Positions 31,341-40,288 of a stretch of DNA of 44,123 nucleotides are shown here, one piece after another (within the stretch, counting starts at the first letter, position 1; every line of letters begins with the position of its first letter). This stretch comes from Miltoncostaea sp036826475 (GTDB taxonomy: Bacteria; Actinomycetota; Thermoleophilia; Miltoncostaeales; Miltoncostaeaceae). Position numbers and translations under genes: made by a program. Under the pieces are notes generated by a model. That model saw only the letters and a program-made list of their open reading frames with translations, was not told the DNA's origin and searched no databases. The stretch is taken from the NCBI GenBank assembly GCA_036826475.1, contig DAISWG010000029.1, forward strand, positions 1 through 44,123. The letters run 5' to 3'.

Positions 31341-32827
31341 GCCGCGCCCCTGCGCCGCCGCCGGTCGGCGGTGCGCTTGCGCGCGATGTCCGCCTGCTGG
31401 GCGGCGAGCCACTTGCCGACGTCGTTCTCCCGCACGATCCGCTTGATCTCCTGGATGCGGATGGCCCGCTCGTCGGCCGGCATCACCAGCGCCTGGTGCA
31501 GCGCCTCGGCCTGGGCCTCGACGTCGAACGGGTTGATCGTGATCGCGAAGTGCCCGAGCTCCTCGTGGGCGCCGGCGTTCTCGGACAGGATCATCACGCC
31601 GTCGCGCTCGTTCACGAGCGGCGCCTCCTTCGCGATGAGGTTCATCCCGTCGAAGATCGGGTTCACGATCAGCACGTCGTAATGCTTGTAGGCGGCGACG
31701 GCGCGGTGGATGTTGCTCTCGAAGCGCAGGTCGATCGGCATCCAGTCGGTCGTGCCGTGCTTCGTGTTGATGTGGCTCACCACGTCGCGGATCTTGGCCA
31801 CGTACTCGACGTACTCGTCCACGTCCTGCCGCGACGGCTGGAGCATCGCGAAGAAGGTGATGTCCTCGTGGAACTCGGGGTGCCGGTCCAGGAACACGTC
31901 GAACGCCTTGAATCCGCGGAGCGTGTTCTTCGACAGGTCGGTGCGGTCGACGCGGACCACCAGGTGGGCGCGCCGCCGCCGCAGGATCGGCCCCTCCTCC
32001 TCGGCCACCCCCGGCGTCCGGGCCAGCTCCTCGAACATCGGCGCGTTCACCGAGATCGGGTACGAGCGCACCCACACGTCCCGGCCCTGCCAGCGCACCT
32101 GGCGCCGCTCGTAGTCGACCTCCAGGTCCAGGAGGTCCTCGCAGCAGAGCAGGAAGTTGCGCGAGTAGGCGCGGGTGTGGAACGCGACGATGTCGTTGGC
32201 CAGCAGGCCCTTCAGGATCCCCTCGCGGATGTGCGGCGGCAGGATCCGCCAGTAGTCCGGCTGGCTCCACGGGATGTGGACGAAGTGGTGCAGGAACGCG
32301 TCCGGGTGGGCCTGGCGGATCGCGGCGGGGGCGGTGTACAGGTGGTAGTCGTGGAGCATCACCACCCGGCTCGGGTCCTGGTCGAGCTCCTCGATCACCG
32401 CCCGCCCGAAGGCCTCGTTGGCCGCGAGGTAGCCGTGCTCCCACGCGTCGAGCTCCTCGCGGCGCACGTCCGGGGCGTTGCTCAGGTCCCAGAGGTAGTG
32501 CTGGATGAACCAGAGCATCGGGTTGGCCACGACGTTGTAGTAGGAGTTGTAGGTGTCGTGGTCGATCGGCACGAACCGCAGGCGCGTGTCGAGCCCGAAG
32601 TCCTCGATCGGGAAGCTGCCGCCATCGTGCGTGGCGGCCATCGCCTCGTCGCCGTCGCTGATCGCGGCCGACACCCACAGCGCCGGGGTGTGCTCCACCA
32701 GCCCCAGCAGGGCGGTCACCAGGCCGCCTCCGCCGCGTTCCTGTCGCAGCTCGCCGTCCGGGCCGTGGCCGAAGGTCACGGGCCCCCGGTTCGACACGAG
32801 GATGAGCGGGGCGGGGCGACGGCTCAC
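31337..32827 (-). CDS. otsA: Alpha,alpha-trehalose-phosphate synthase (GT20)
   Basis: The 496-residue protein is a full-length GT20: LVSNRGPV at the start, then GGGGLVTAL, WVSAAISDGDEAM, the HDYHLY donor-loop His region, HIPWSQPDYW, and LSKNTLRGFKAFDVFL. The C-terminal half has NPIFDGMNLIAKEAPLVN and LSENAGAHEELG, equivalent to the nucleotide-sugar binding end. It makes trehalose-6-phosphate from glucose-6-phosphate and an NDP-glucose. No trehalose-6-phosphate phosphatase is present in the window. The GTG at 32827 has GGAGG 7 bases upstream. It heads a three-gene run with moaC and mogA. Confidence 0.93.
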   Translation of the reverse strand: MSRRPAPLILVSNRGPVTFGHGPDGELRQERGGGGLVTALLGLVEHTPALWVSAAISDGDEAMAATHDGGSFPIEDFGLDTRLRFVPIDHDTYNSYYNVVANPMLWFIQHYLWDLSNAPDVRREELDAWEHGYLAANEAFGRAVIEELDQDPSRVVMLHDYHLYTAPAAIRQAHPDAFLHHFVHIPWSQPDYWRILPPHIREGILKGLLANDIVAFHTRAYSRNFLLCCEDLLDLEVDYERRQVRWQGRDVWVRSYPISVNAPMFEELARTPGVAEEEGPILRRRRAHLVVRVDRTDLSKNTLRGFKAFDVFLDRHPEFHEDITFFAMLQPSRQDVDEYVEYVAKIRDVVSHINTKHGTTDWMPIDLRFESNIHRAVAAYKHYDVLIVNPIFDGMNLIAKEAPLVNERDGVMILSENAGAHEELGHFAITINPFDVEAQAEALHQALVMPADERAIRIQEIKRIVRENDVGKWLAAQQADIARKRTADRRRRRGAA

Positions 32828-32844
32828 GGCGGGACCTCCGAAGC

Positions 32845-32853
32845 TACACTCTA
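32845..32853. promoter_or_regulatory. Overlapping divergent -10 elements between otsA and the M28-like gene
   Basis: On the plus strand TACACT (32845-32850) would serve the membrane protein gene at 32890. On the minus strand TAGAGT (32853-32848) would serve otsA, 20 bases before its start with GGAGG between. The two hexamers share three base pairs, so both promoters could not be occupied at once. -35 matches are weak on both strands. Confidence 0.45.
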
Positions 32854-32889
32854 CGCCCCGTCGCCGGCCCCCACCGGCGGTCGCCCACC

Positions 32890-34641
32890 GTGCTGAACGT
32901 CCGCCTCTATCGCACCTGCTGGTTGGTCGCGGGCGTCGCCCTCGTCGTCGCGCTGCTGACCCTGCAGACCCCTGACCCGGGTCCCGACGCCGCGCTCCCG
33001 TCGGCGATCGACGGCCAGGGGACGCTCGTCCTGGCGGGCGAGCTGGCAGGCATCGCGCCCGAGCGCGCCGCGGGCTCCGGCCCCGACCAGGCCGCGGCGC
33101 GGTGGGTGCAGGACCAGCTGGCCCAGGTCCCGGGCGACACGCGGGTGCAGGTGCAGGAGCTGGAGGCCCGCGACGACGGCGAGCCGGTGCAGCTGCGCAA
33201 CGTGTACCTGGCGGTGCCGGGCGCCGCCGGGCGCCCGCGCGGCGGCATCGTGGTGATCGCGCCGCGCGACACCCCCGCGGGCGTGCGCGCCGGCGCCAGC
33301 GCGACCGCGGTGCTGCTGCGGCTGGCCAACGCGTCGGCCACCACCCGCCACACACGTCCGCACCTCTTCGTGTCCACGGACGGCAGCACGGTGGGCAACG
33401 CGGGGGTGCGCTGGTTCCTGGAGCGCTTCTCCGCCTTCCCGATCACCGCGGCGGTCGTGCTGGACGCGCCGGGCGAGGCCAACGGCGACCGCATCCACGT
33501 CTGGACCGCGGGCCGCACCGACCGCCAGGCCCTCGGGCTGGGGAGCATCGCCGACTCGGCCATCGAGCGCGCCGGCGGCCGGACCGACGGCATGCCGTCG
33601 CTCACCGAGCAGCTCATGCGCCTGGCGGTGCCGCAGACCTTCGGCGACCAGGGCGCCACCATCGCCGACGGCATCCCGGCCGTGACCCTCTCCAACCGCG
33701 GCGAGTCGCCCCTGCGGCCGGGGCGCGAGCCCACCGAGGAGCGCATGGCCCTGGTGGCGAACGCCGCCAACAACCTGCTGGGCGCCCTCGACGGCGCGAC
33801 GTCCGTCCCGGCGGCCGACGGGACCCTCGCGTTCGCGGGCAAGTTCCTGCGCCCCACCGTCGCGCGGCTGGCGCTCCTGCTGCTGGCGCTCCCGGTGCTC
33901 GTCGCGACGCTCGACATCGTCGCCCGCCGGCGCCGTCAGGGGGTCCCGCTGGGCGACGGCCTGCGCGCCGTCGGCGTCCGGGCCGTCCCGATCGGCGTGG
34001 CCGTGTTCGTGGCCCACCTGCTCGCGCTCGCCGGCCTGCTGCCCGGCGCCGCCGCCGGCGCCCCGCCGTTGCCGGCGGAGGCGCGCTTCGGCGCGCTCGC
34101 CGGTCTGGCGATCGCGATCGCGGCCGGCGCGGGGGCGCTCGCCTGGGTGGGGACCCGCCGCCGCGCCCGGCGGATCGGCGCGCCGGCGGCCGCGGAGAGC
34201 GCGGCGGCGCTCGCGGTGATCTCGGCCCTGCTCATCGCGCTGTGGATCCTGAGCCCGTTCGCCTTGGCGCTGGCGGTGCCGGCGGCGCACGCCGCCCTGC
34301 CTGCGCCCGACGCCGACCGCCCCCGGCACCTGCCCGCCCTGGCCGCGCTGGCGCTGCTGCCGGTCCTGGCGCTCGCCGTCACGACCGCGAGCGTCCTCAA
34401 CTCCAACCCGCTCTTCGCGGTCTGGTACCTCATCGACACCGTCGCCAACGGCTCGCGCGGCGGCACGGGGCCGCTGGTGGCGGTCCTGTTCGGCGCGGCG
34501 CTCTGGTCGATCATCGCCCTGACCTGGGCCCGCGCCGCGAAGGGCGGCGTCGGCGGGACGCGCGCCCGCCGCCGCCCCCGCCGCCCGGCGCGGCCCCGCC
34601 CGCCCGCCCGGCTTCCCCGCGCCCGGGCCGCCCGCGAGTAA
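32890..34641 (+). CDS. M28-like membrane protein with degenerate peptidase domain
   Basis: The 583-residue protein has a first helix (about 9-26), an extracellular domain with the M28 aminopeptidase layout (about 45-300) and then six or so membrane helices (from about 318 to 555), ending in a long Arg/Pro tail. In the M28 part the usual metal ligands look absent: the H-x-D site reads IAPRDTP, the bridging Asp in DDNASG reads GASATAV, and the E-E pair region reads STDGSTVGNAG. It is therefore probably an inactive, binding-only domain. The start is GTG at 32890; the divergent promoter region is upstream. GT2 follows after 11 bases. Confidence 0.7.
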   Translation: MLNVRLYRTCWLVAGVALVVALLTLQTPDPGPDAALPSAIDGQGTLVLAGELAGIAPERAAGSGPDQAAARWVQDQLAQVPGDTRVQVQELEARDDGEPVQLRNVYLAVPGAAGRPRGGIVVIAPRDTPAGVRAGASATAVLLRLANASATTRHTRPHLFVSTDGSTVGNAGVRWFLERFSAFPITAAVVLDAPGEANGDRIHVWTAGRTDRQALGLGSIADSAIERAGGRTDGMPSLTEQLMRLAVPQTFGDQGATIADGIPAVTLSNRGESPLRPGREPTEERMALVANAANNLLGALDGATSVPAADGTLAFAGKFLRPTVARLALLLLALPVLVATLDIVARRRRQGVPLGDGLRAVGVRAVPIGVAVFVAHLLALAGLLPGAAAGAPPLPAEARFGALAGLAIAIAAGAGALAWVGTRRRARRIGAPAAAESAAALAVISALLIALWILSPFALALAVPAAHAALPAPDADRPRHLPALAALALLPVLALAVTTASVLNSNPLFAVWYLIDTVANGSRGGTGPLVAVLFGAALWSIIALTWARAAKGGVGGTRARRRPRRPARPRPPARLPRARAARE

Positions 34642-34652
34642 CATCCGCCGCG

Positions 34653-35603
34653 GTGGCCGCGCGTCTCGCCTTCGTCTCGGTCGTCGTCCCCGTCTACAAC
34701 GAGCGCGAATCGGTGCGCCCGCTCACGGAGGAGCTCCTGGCGGTGCTCCGGACGCTGGGACGTCGCGTCGAGATCCTCTTCGTCGACGACGGATCGACCG
34801 ATGGCACCTCCGAGATCCTCACCGACCTGGCCACGTCGGAGCCGGAGGTGGGGGTCGTCCGGCTGCGCCGCAACTTCGGCAAGGCGGCCGCCCTCATGGC
34901 CGGCTTCCGCGAGGCCCGCGGCGACGCCATCGTCACGATCGACGGCGACCTCCAGGACGACCCGTCGGAGATCCCGCGCCTGCTGGCGGAGCTCGAGGCG
35001 GGCGCCGATCTGGTGAGCGGCTGGAAGCGCGACCGTCAGGACCCGTGGAGCAAGCGCGCGGCGTCCAAGGTCTTCAACGGCGTGACCGCCAAGATGTCCG
35101 GCATCGGCCTCCACGACCTGAACTGCGGGTTCAAGGCGTACCGGGCGGAGGTGGTCCGCTCCCTCACCCTCACCGGCGACCAGTACCGCTACATCCCGGT
35201 GCTCGCCGCCGACGAGGGCTTCCGCGTGACCGAGCTCGCCGTCAACCACCGCCCGCGCCGGTTCGGACGCAGCAAGTACGGCTTCGAGCGGTACCTGCGT
35301 GGGTTCCTCGACCTCATGACGATCCTGTTCATCGGCCGGTTCCGCCAGCGGCCGATGCACCTGTTCGGCGGCCTCGGGGTGCTGTTCATCGCCGTCGGCA
35401 CCGTCATCTGCGCCTACCTCACGGTGCTGCGGATCCTGGGCGAGAGCATCGGAACGCGCCCGCTGCTGCTGCTCGGCGTCCTGCTGATCGTGGTGGGCGT
35501 CCAGCTGTTCTCGATCGGGCTGGTGAGCGAGATGATCCAGCGTTACCACCTGCGGCCGCAGGACGACGAGGCCAGATCGCGGGTCGAGCGCGTCCTCCGC
35601 TGA
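34653..35603 (+). CDS. Glycosyltransferase family 2, DPM1/ArnC-like, with two C-terminal membrane helices
   Basis: The 316-residue protein has a GT-A domain: VVVPVYNERESV, FVDDGSTDGT, RRNFGKAAALMAGF, the metal-binding DGDLQDDP (DxD), GWKRDRQDPWSKRAASK and the acceptor-loop RFGRSKYGFERYLRGF. It ends with two membrane helices (about 225-290) as in ArnC/GtrB-type polyprenyl-phosphate glycosyltransferases. Such enzymes load a sugar on undecaprenyl phosphate, for later transfer outside the membrane by a GT-C enzyme. GT-C-like DUF2079 and PIG-V-like genes lie downstream in the same run. GTG at 34653 is inside the correct frame; the longer upstream frame is a shadow of the M28 gene. Confidence 0.9.
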   Translation: MAARLAFVSVVVPVYNERESVRPLTEELLAVLRTLGRRVEILFVDDGSTDGTSEILTDLATSEPEVGVVRLRRNFGKAAALMAGFREARGDAIVTIDGDLQDDPSEIPRLLAELEAGADLVSGWKRDRQDPWSKRAASKVFNGVTAKMSGIGLHDLNCGFKAYRAEVVRSLTLTGDQYRYIPVLAADEGFRVTELAVNHRPRRFGRSKYGFERYLRGFLDLMTILFIGRFRQRPMHLFGGLGVLFIAVGTVICAYLTVLRILGESIGTRPLLLLGVLLIVVGVQLFSIGLVSEMIQRYHLRPQDDEARSRVERVLR

Positions 35604-35622
35604 CGCCGCCCGGGAGGCGCCC

Positions 35623-36735
35623 ATGCGGGTGATGTGGCTGGGGACGTACGAGCGCGACTACCCCCGTGCGCGCGTCCTCATCGCGGGGCTGCGGGAGCTC
35701 GGCGTCGAGGTGGTGGAGCACCACCGGCCGGTCTGGGAGGACCAGCGCCACAAGGCCGGCGCCTTCCTGCGCCCCGGGCCGCTGCTGCGGGCGGGCGGCC
35801 GCTTCGCCGCGGCCTGGGCGGGGCTGGGCCGCGAGGTGGCGCACGACCGGGACGTGGACGCCGTGGTGGCCGGCTACCCCGCCCAGCCCGACGCCGTGCC
35901 CGCCTGGGCCGTCGCGAAGGCGCTGCGGGTGCCGCTGGTGGTGGACATGATGATCTCGCTGTGGGACACGCTCGCCGGCGATCGCGCCCTGGCGGGCCGG
36001 GCCGCCGCCGCGGCGCTGGCCGGGGCGGACCGCGTGACGCTCGCGGCCGCCGACCTGGTGCTCGCCGACACCGCCGCCGGTGCCGACTGGCTCGGCGACC
36101 GGTTCGGCGTGCCGCGGAGCCGGGTCGCGGTGGTCCCGGTGGGCGCCGAGCCGGAGCCGTTCGCGCCGCGGCCCGCGCCGGGGGGCCCGCCCGCCGCGCT
36201 GTTCTACGGCAAGCTCGCGCCGTTGCACGGCATCGCCACCGTCCTGGAGGCGGCCCGCGCGCCCGGGGTCCCGCCGGTGCGGGTGATCGGCGACGGCCAG
36301 CTGGGCCCGTGGCTGGAGGAGGAGCTGCGCCGCGACCGGCCGCCCGGGCTCACCTGGGAGCGCTGGGTGCCGTACGCGCGTCTGGGCGACGAGCTGGGCG
36401 CCGCCGCGATCGCCCTCGGCGTCTTCGGCACCAGCGACAAGGCGGCGCGGGTGGTGCCCAACAAGGTGTGGCAGGCGATGGCCGCGCGCCGGCCGGTGGT
36501 CACGGCCGACACGCCCGCCGTGCGCGAGCAGCTCGCCGACGGCGACAGCGCCCTGCTGGTGCCGCCCGGCGACGCGCCGGCCCTGGCCGACGCGCTGCGG
36601 CGGCTCGCCGCTGACGCGGGCCTGCGCGAGCGGATCGCCGCCGCCGGGCACGAGCGCTGGCGCGGCCACGGCTCCCCCCCCGCCGCCGCCCTGGCGCTGC
36701 GTGACGCGCTCGTCCCCCTAGTCTTGCGCCCGTGA
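35623..36735 (+). CDS. GT4-like glycosyltransferase
   Basis: The 370-residue GT-B-like protein starts MRVMWLGTYERDYPRARVLIAGL, preceded by GGGAGG at a good spacing. The N-terminal domain has VVDMMISLWDTLAGDR; the C-terminal domain has ALFYGKLAPLHGIATVLEA, IGDGQLG and PNKVWQAMAARRPVVTADTP, where the usual acidic residue of the EX7E motif is Gln. Donor and acceptor are unknown. Its end overlaps the methyltransferase start by 4 bases. A glycosyltransferase with altered catalytic residues or a modified donor pocket is possible. Confidence 0.8.
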   Translation: MRVMWLGTYERDYPRARVLIAGLRELGVEVVEHHRPVWEDQRHKAGAFLRPGPLLRAGGRFAAAWAGLGREVAHDRDVDAVVAGYPAQPDAVPAWAVAKALRVPLVVDMMISLWDTLAGDRALAGRAAAAALAGADRVTLAAADLVLADTAAGADWLGDRFGVPRSRVAVVPVGAEPEPFAPRPAPGGPPAALFYGKLAPLHGIATVLEAARAPGVPPVRVIGDGQLGPWLEEELRRDRPPGLTWERWVPYARLGDELGAAAIALGVFGTSDKAARVVPNKVWQAMAARRPVVTADTPAVREQLADGDSALLVPPGDAPALADALRRLAADAGLRERIAAAGHERWRGHGSPPAAALALRDALVPLVLRP

Positions 36736-37502
36736 GCGCATCCACCGTCACCACCCACGACTGGGGCGACGCCCCCGAGGCCTTCGGGCCCCGCCACGAC
36801 TTCCGCGAGGCCCTGGTGCTGCGGCGCCTGCTGCCGGCCCTGCCCGGCCCGGTCGTGCTGAACGCCGGCTCGGGGGCCGGGAGCCTCACCCTCAAGATGG
36901 TCGATGCGGGGCTGTCGGTCACGTCGGTCGACGCCAGCGCCAAGTTCTGCGACTGGACGCGCGCGGCGCTGGCGGCGCGCGGCGCCCTGGACGGCAACCC
37001 CGTCGCGACCGGCGACCTGCAGCATCTGGACCTGCCGGACGCGGCGTTCGACGCCGCCGTCTGCGCCGAGGTGCTGGAGCACCTGGACGACGACGCTGGG
37101 GCCCTGGCGGAGCTGGCGCGGGTGCTCCGGCCCGGAGGGCTGCTGATCGTGACCGTCCCGGCCAACCCCTACCGCTACGACTGGACCGACCAGTGGGCGG
37201 GCCACCGGCGGCGGTACACGGTGGGGATGCTCGAGGACCGCATGCGCGCCGCCGGGTTCCCGGACGCCCGCGCCGAGGGCTGGGGCTTCCCGCTGACCGG
37301 GCTCTACCACCGGCAGGTGTACCGGCGCGCGCTGCGCCGTCGGGTCGCGGCGGGCGGTGGCTCGGCCAACCTGGGGGCGCCGCCGAAGCTCGCCGCCCGG
37401 GTGGTCCGCGCCGCGCTCGAGATCGACTCGGCCTTCGTCGGCCGCCGACCCGGGTACCACGGCCTGCTGGCCGTCGCGCACCGGCGTGCCGACTCCGCCT
37501 GA
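36732..37502 (+). CDS. SAM-dependent methyltransferase
   Basis: The 256-residue protein has motif I VLNAGSGAGSLTLKM (about 42-56), motif II SVDAS, and the LDLPDAAFDAAVCAEVLEHLDDD stretch with the aromatic/acidic motif IV neighbourhood, followed by RPGGLLIVTVPAN. It is the class I fold. A C-terminal segment (about 200-256) may bind the acceptor. It overlaps the GT gene upstream by 4 bases and the UPF0104 gene by 17, so it most likely modifies the same glycan or lipid product. Confidence 0.88.
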   Translation: MSASTVTTHDWGDAPEAFGPRHDFREALVLRRLLPALPGPVVLNAGSGAGSLTLKMVDAGLSVTSVDASAKFCDWTRAALAARGALDGNPVATGDLQHLDLPDAAFDAAVCAEVLEHLDDDAGALAELARVLRPGGLLIVTVPANPYRYDWTDQWAGHRRRYTVGMLEDRMRAAGFPDARAEGWGFPLTGLYHRQVYRRALRRRVAAGGGSANLGAPPKLAARVVRAALEIDSAFVGRRPGYHGLLAVAHRRADSA

Positions 37503-38427
37503 GGTCGCCGCCCCGGCCCCCGCCCCCGCGAGCCCCCTGCGCCGCTGGGGCGGCCTCGCGGCCGGCCTGCTCATCCTCGGGTTCCTGGCGTGGGCGCTGG
37601 TGGACGGCTGGAAGGCCGTCTCGGAGTACCAGTGGGACCTCGACCCGGGGCTGCTCACCCTCTCATGCCTCGTGCTGGCCGCCTTCTACGTGCTCTCGGG
37701 ACTCGGCTACACCGCGATCCAGGACGACATGCACCATCCGGGGCCGCCCCGGCGGGTGACCCTGTCGATCTGGGCCACGTCGCTGCTCGGCCGCTACGTC
37801 CCCGGCAACGTCCTGATGGTGGTGGGGCGCGTGGTGCTGGCGTACGAGCGCGGCGTGCCGCGGCGGGTGACGCTGGGGGCGACCACCTACGAGCAGGTGC
37901 TGACGCTCGGCGTGGCCGCCGCCGCCTCCGTCCTCTACGTGGGGCTGTACGCGGGCACCGACCGCGACGCCCGCCTCTGGTTCCTGGCCCTGCTGCCGCT
38001 CGGCCTGGTGTTCCTGCACCCGCGCGTCTTCGGGCCGCTGACCGCGTGGGCGCTGGCCAAGGCGGGGCGCGACCCGCTGCCGCGCCTCATCCCGATGGGC
38101 CGCCTGCTCGCGCTGCTCGGCTGGTACACGTTCGTGGCGGGCGTCCTCGGCGTGGGGGTCTGGCTCGCCGTGCGCGCCGCCGCCGGCCCTCAGAGCGGCG
38201 GTGTCGCGGAGATCGGGCTGGCGTTCCTGCTCTCGTTCGCCGTGTCGATGGTGGCCTTCATCTTCCCGTCGGGCCTCGGCGTCCGCGAGGGGGCGTTCGC
38301 GCTGGCGCTGGCGCAGAACCTGCCCACCGGCGTGGCGGTGGCGCTCTCGGTCGGCACCCGCGTGCTGCTGACCGTCGTCGAGCTGGCGGTGATCGCGGTG
38401 CTGGCCGTCGTGGGCCGCAACCGGTGA
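37486..38427 (+). CDS. UPF0104 / lysylphosphatidylglycerol synthase-type membrane protein
   Basis: The 313-residue polytopic protein has about eight membrane helices. Family landmarks are LLGRYVPGNVLMVVGRVVLAYERGVPRR, the characteristic P-G-x-x segment, and near the end AFIFPSGLGVREGAFALAL. It matches the transmembrane part of MprF and related flippase-like proteins (PF03706), without the aminoacyl transferase domain. Such proteins occur beside polyprenyl glycosyltransferases, perhaps as lipid flippases; that role is inferred. GTG at 37486 is the best start, overlapping the methyltransferase by 17 bases. Confidence 0.82.
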   Translation: MPTPPEVAAPAPAPASPLRRWGGLAAGLLILGFLAWALVDGWKAVSEYQWDLDPGLLTLSCLVLAAFYVLSGLGYTAIQDDMHHPGPPRRVTLSIWATSLLGRYVPGNVLMVVGRVVLAYERGVPRRVTLGATTYEQVLTLGVAAAASVLYVGLYAGTDRDARLWFLALLPLGLVFLHPRVFGPLTAWALAKAGRDPLPRLIPMGRLLALLGWYTFVAGVLGVGVWLAVRAAAGPQSGGVAEIGLAFLLSFAVSMVAFIFPSGLGVREGAFALALAQNLPTGVAVALSVGTRVLLTVVELAVIAVLAVVGRNR

Positions 38428-39839
38428 GGCTGAGCCGCCCGGCGGTCGCCGTCGCGGCGATGATGGCGGTGTACGCGGGGCTCCTGGGCTACCTCTCGGT
38501 GCAGCGCCAGCGCGCGTTCTGGACCGGCCGCTTCGACGTGGGGAACATGGTGCAGGCGGTGTGGAGCACCGCGCAGGGGCGGCCGCTCGAGACCACCGAC
38601 CAGCTCGGCCGCCAGTTCACCCGGCTCGGCGCACACGTCGACCCGATCTTGGTCCTGTTCACCCCGCTCACCTGGACCGGGCACCTGCCCGAGGCGCTGC
38701 TGGTGTCGCAGGCCGTCATCGTTTCGACGGGCGCGATCCCGGCGTTCCTGCTCGGCCGCCGCTGGCTGGGCGACGACCGCCTGGCGGTCGCGGGCGCCGC
38801 GGTCTACCTGCTCTACCCGCCCCTCATGTGGACGACGGTGGCCGAGTTCCACCCGGTCACGCTCGCGGCCCCGCTGCTGCTGTGGTGCATCTGGGCGGCG
38901 GAGGAACGTCGCCACGTGACCCTGACGGTGCTCGCCGCGCTGACCCTGCTCACCAAGGAGGAGGTGGGCCTGGCGCTCGCCGTCCTCGGCGTCTGGATGT
39001 TCGTGCGCGGCACCGGTCGCCGGTACGGGCCGGTGCTCGCGGCGGTGTCGGTCGCGTGGGTGGCGTTCGCGATGAAGGTGGTGATCCCCCACTTCAACGA
39101 GGGCCGCGGGACGGAGTTCTCGAGCCGCTACGACATCGGCTCGCCCTGGGAGGCGGTGCAGTGGATCGCCGGCTACGACCGCGTCAGCTACCTCGGCGCG
39201 CTGCTCATCCCCCTGCTGTTCCTGCCGCTCCTGGCCCCCCTGCTGGCGGCGGGGGCGTTGCCGGAGGTGCTCATCAACGTGCTGGCCGAGTACTTCCCCC
39301 AGTACTCCATCCAGTTCCAGTACGTGGCGGTGATCGTGCCGTTCCTGGTGGCCGCCTCCATCCTCGGCCTGGCCACCCTGCGCCGCCGCCCGCCGGCGTT
39401 CCTGGCGCCGGCGCTCCGGCGGACGGGCGCGGTGGCCGCCGTGTGGGTGGGGACGGTCGCGCTGTCGGGGGTCTACCTGGGCCCGCTCCCGTGGTGGGGG
39501 GCGATCCCCGCCGTCGGGTCGGACGCCCGCACCGAGCAGTACCGGGTGAGCGACCACGCGCGCGTCATGGCGCGGGCGACGGCGCTGATCCCCGGCGGCG
39601 TCCCCGTCTCGGCGGGCAACCTCTTCGGGTCCCACCTCTCGGAGCGCGAGCGCGTGTACACCTTCCCCGTGATCGGCGACGCCCGCTGGATCATCGTCGA
39701 CGCCAAGCGGCCGTACCTGGCCGACCGGCTGCTGCCACGCGCGCACGCGGCGCGGCTCGCGGCCCTGGAGGCCCGCCCGGACGTCCGCCGCGTGTTCCAC
39801 GAGGACGGCGTGTCGGTGTTCCGGCGGGTGGGCCCGTGA
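38424..39839 (+). CDS. DUF2079-family membrane protein (probable GT-C glycosyltransferase)
   Basis: The 471-residue polytopic protein has about ten helices. Family features are the early external loop with FDVGNMVQAVWSTAQGRPLETTDQ (a possible catalytic Asp as in GT-C enzymes), AHVDPILVLFTPL, AEFHPVTLAAPLLLWC and LTKEEVGLAL. The C-terminal part (about 385-471) is soluble and external, with ERVYTFPVIGDARWIIVDAKRPYL. Its place after a DPM1-like GT2 suggests that it uses a lipid-linked sugar. GTG at 38424 overlaps the upstream stop by 4 bases. Confidence 0.78.
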   Translation: MRLSRPAVAVAAMMAVYAGLLGYLSVQRQRAFWTGRFDVGNMVQAVWSTAQGRPLETTDQLGRQFTRLGAHVDPILVLFTPLTWTGHLPEALLVSQAVIVSTGAIPAFLLGRRWLGDDRLAVAGAAVYLLYPPLMWTTVAEFHPVTLAAPLLLWCIWAAEERRHVTLTVLAALTLLTKEEVGLALAVLGVWMFVRGTGRRYGPVLAAVSVAWVAFAMKVVIPHFNEGRGTEFSSRYDIGSPWEAVQWIAGYDRVSYLGALLIPLLFLPLLAPLLAAGALPEVLINVLAEYFPQYSIQFQYVAVIVPFLVAASILGLATLRRRPPAFLAPALRRTGAVAAVWVGTVALSGVYLGPLPWWGAIPAVGSDARTEQYRVSDHARVMARATALIPGGVPVSAGNLFGSHLSERERVYTFPVIGDARWIIVDAKRPYLADRLLPRAHAARLAALEARPDVRRVFHEDGVSVFRRVGP

Positions 39840-40288
39840 CGGGCCGCCGGGCGGCCGGGGCGCTGCTGCTGGGGCTGGGCGCGGCGATGGCGGCCCTCCC
39901 CGCCTTCGGCTGGTACACCGCCCCGCCGGTGGGCGCGCCGACCCACGCGAGCGGCTTCGCGGGTGCCGGGCAGCTGTGGCTGCTGCCGGTCCTCGGCGCG
40001 GGGGTGGTGCTGGCGGGGGCGCTCCAGCTGTCGGTCCGCCCCGGTGGCGCCGCCGCCACCGCCCGGGTGGCCGGGGCCCTGGCGGCGGCCTGCGGCGCGG
40101 TCGCGCTGGCCCTGTCGCTGTGGGCGGCGGCCGACCCCCGGCTGGACCTGTCGGTGGGGCCGCCCGGCGGGCCGGAGCGGGTGCCCGCCGCGATCGACCT
40201 GGAGGCCGCCGCCGTGGTCACGCCGATCGTGGCGGGCGCCGTGCTGCTGGTGGGCCTCGGCATGATGCTGTCCGGCCGGCGCCGGTGA
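39836..40288 (+). CDS. Small four-helix membrane protein, unknown
   Basis: The 150-residue protein has four predicted membrane helices (about 5-25, 45-65, 75-98, 123-145) and little outside them. A short loop with GWYTAPPVGAPTHASGFAGAG follows the first helix. I do not recognise a family with confidence; its size and Trp/Gly pattern faintly recall small Trp-associated membrane proteins, but no diagnostic motif is seen. It is coupled by 4-base overlaps to the DUF2079 gene before and the PIG-V-like gene after, so it may be a subunit of the same membrane complex. Confidence 0.6.
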   Translation: MTGRRAAGALLLGLGAAMAALPAFGWYTAPPVGAPTHASGFAGAGQLWLLPVLGAGVVLAGALQLSVRPGGAAATARVAGALAAACGAVALALSLWAAADPRLDLSVGPPGGPERVPAAIDLEAAAVVTPIVAGAVLLVGLGMMLSGRRR

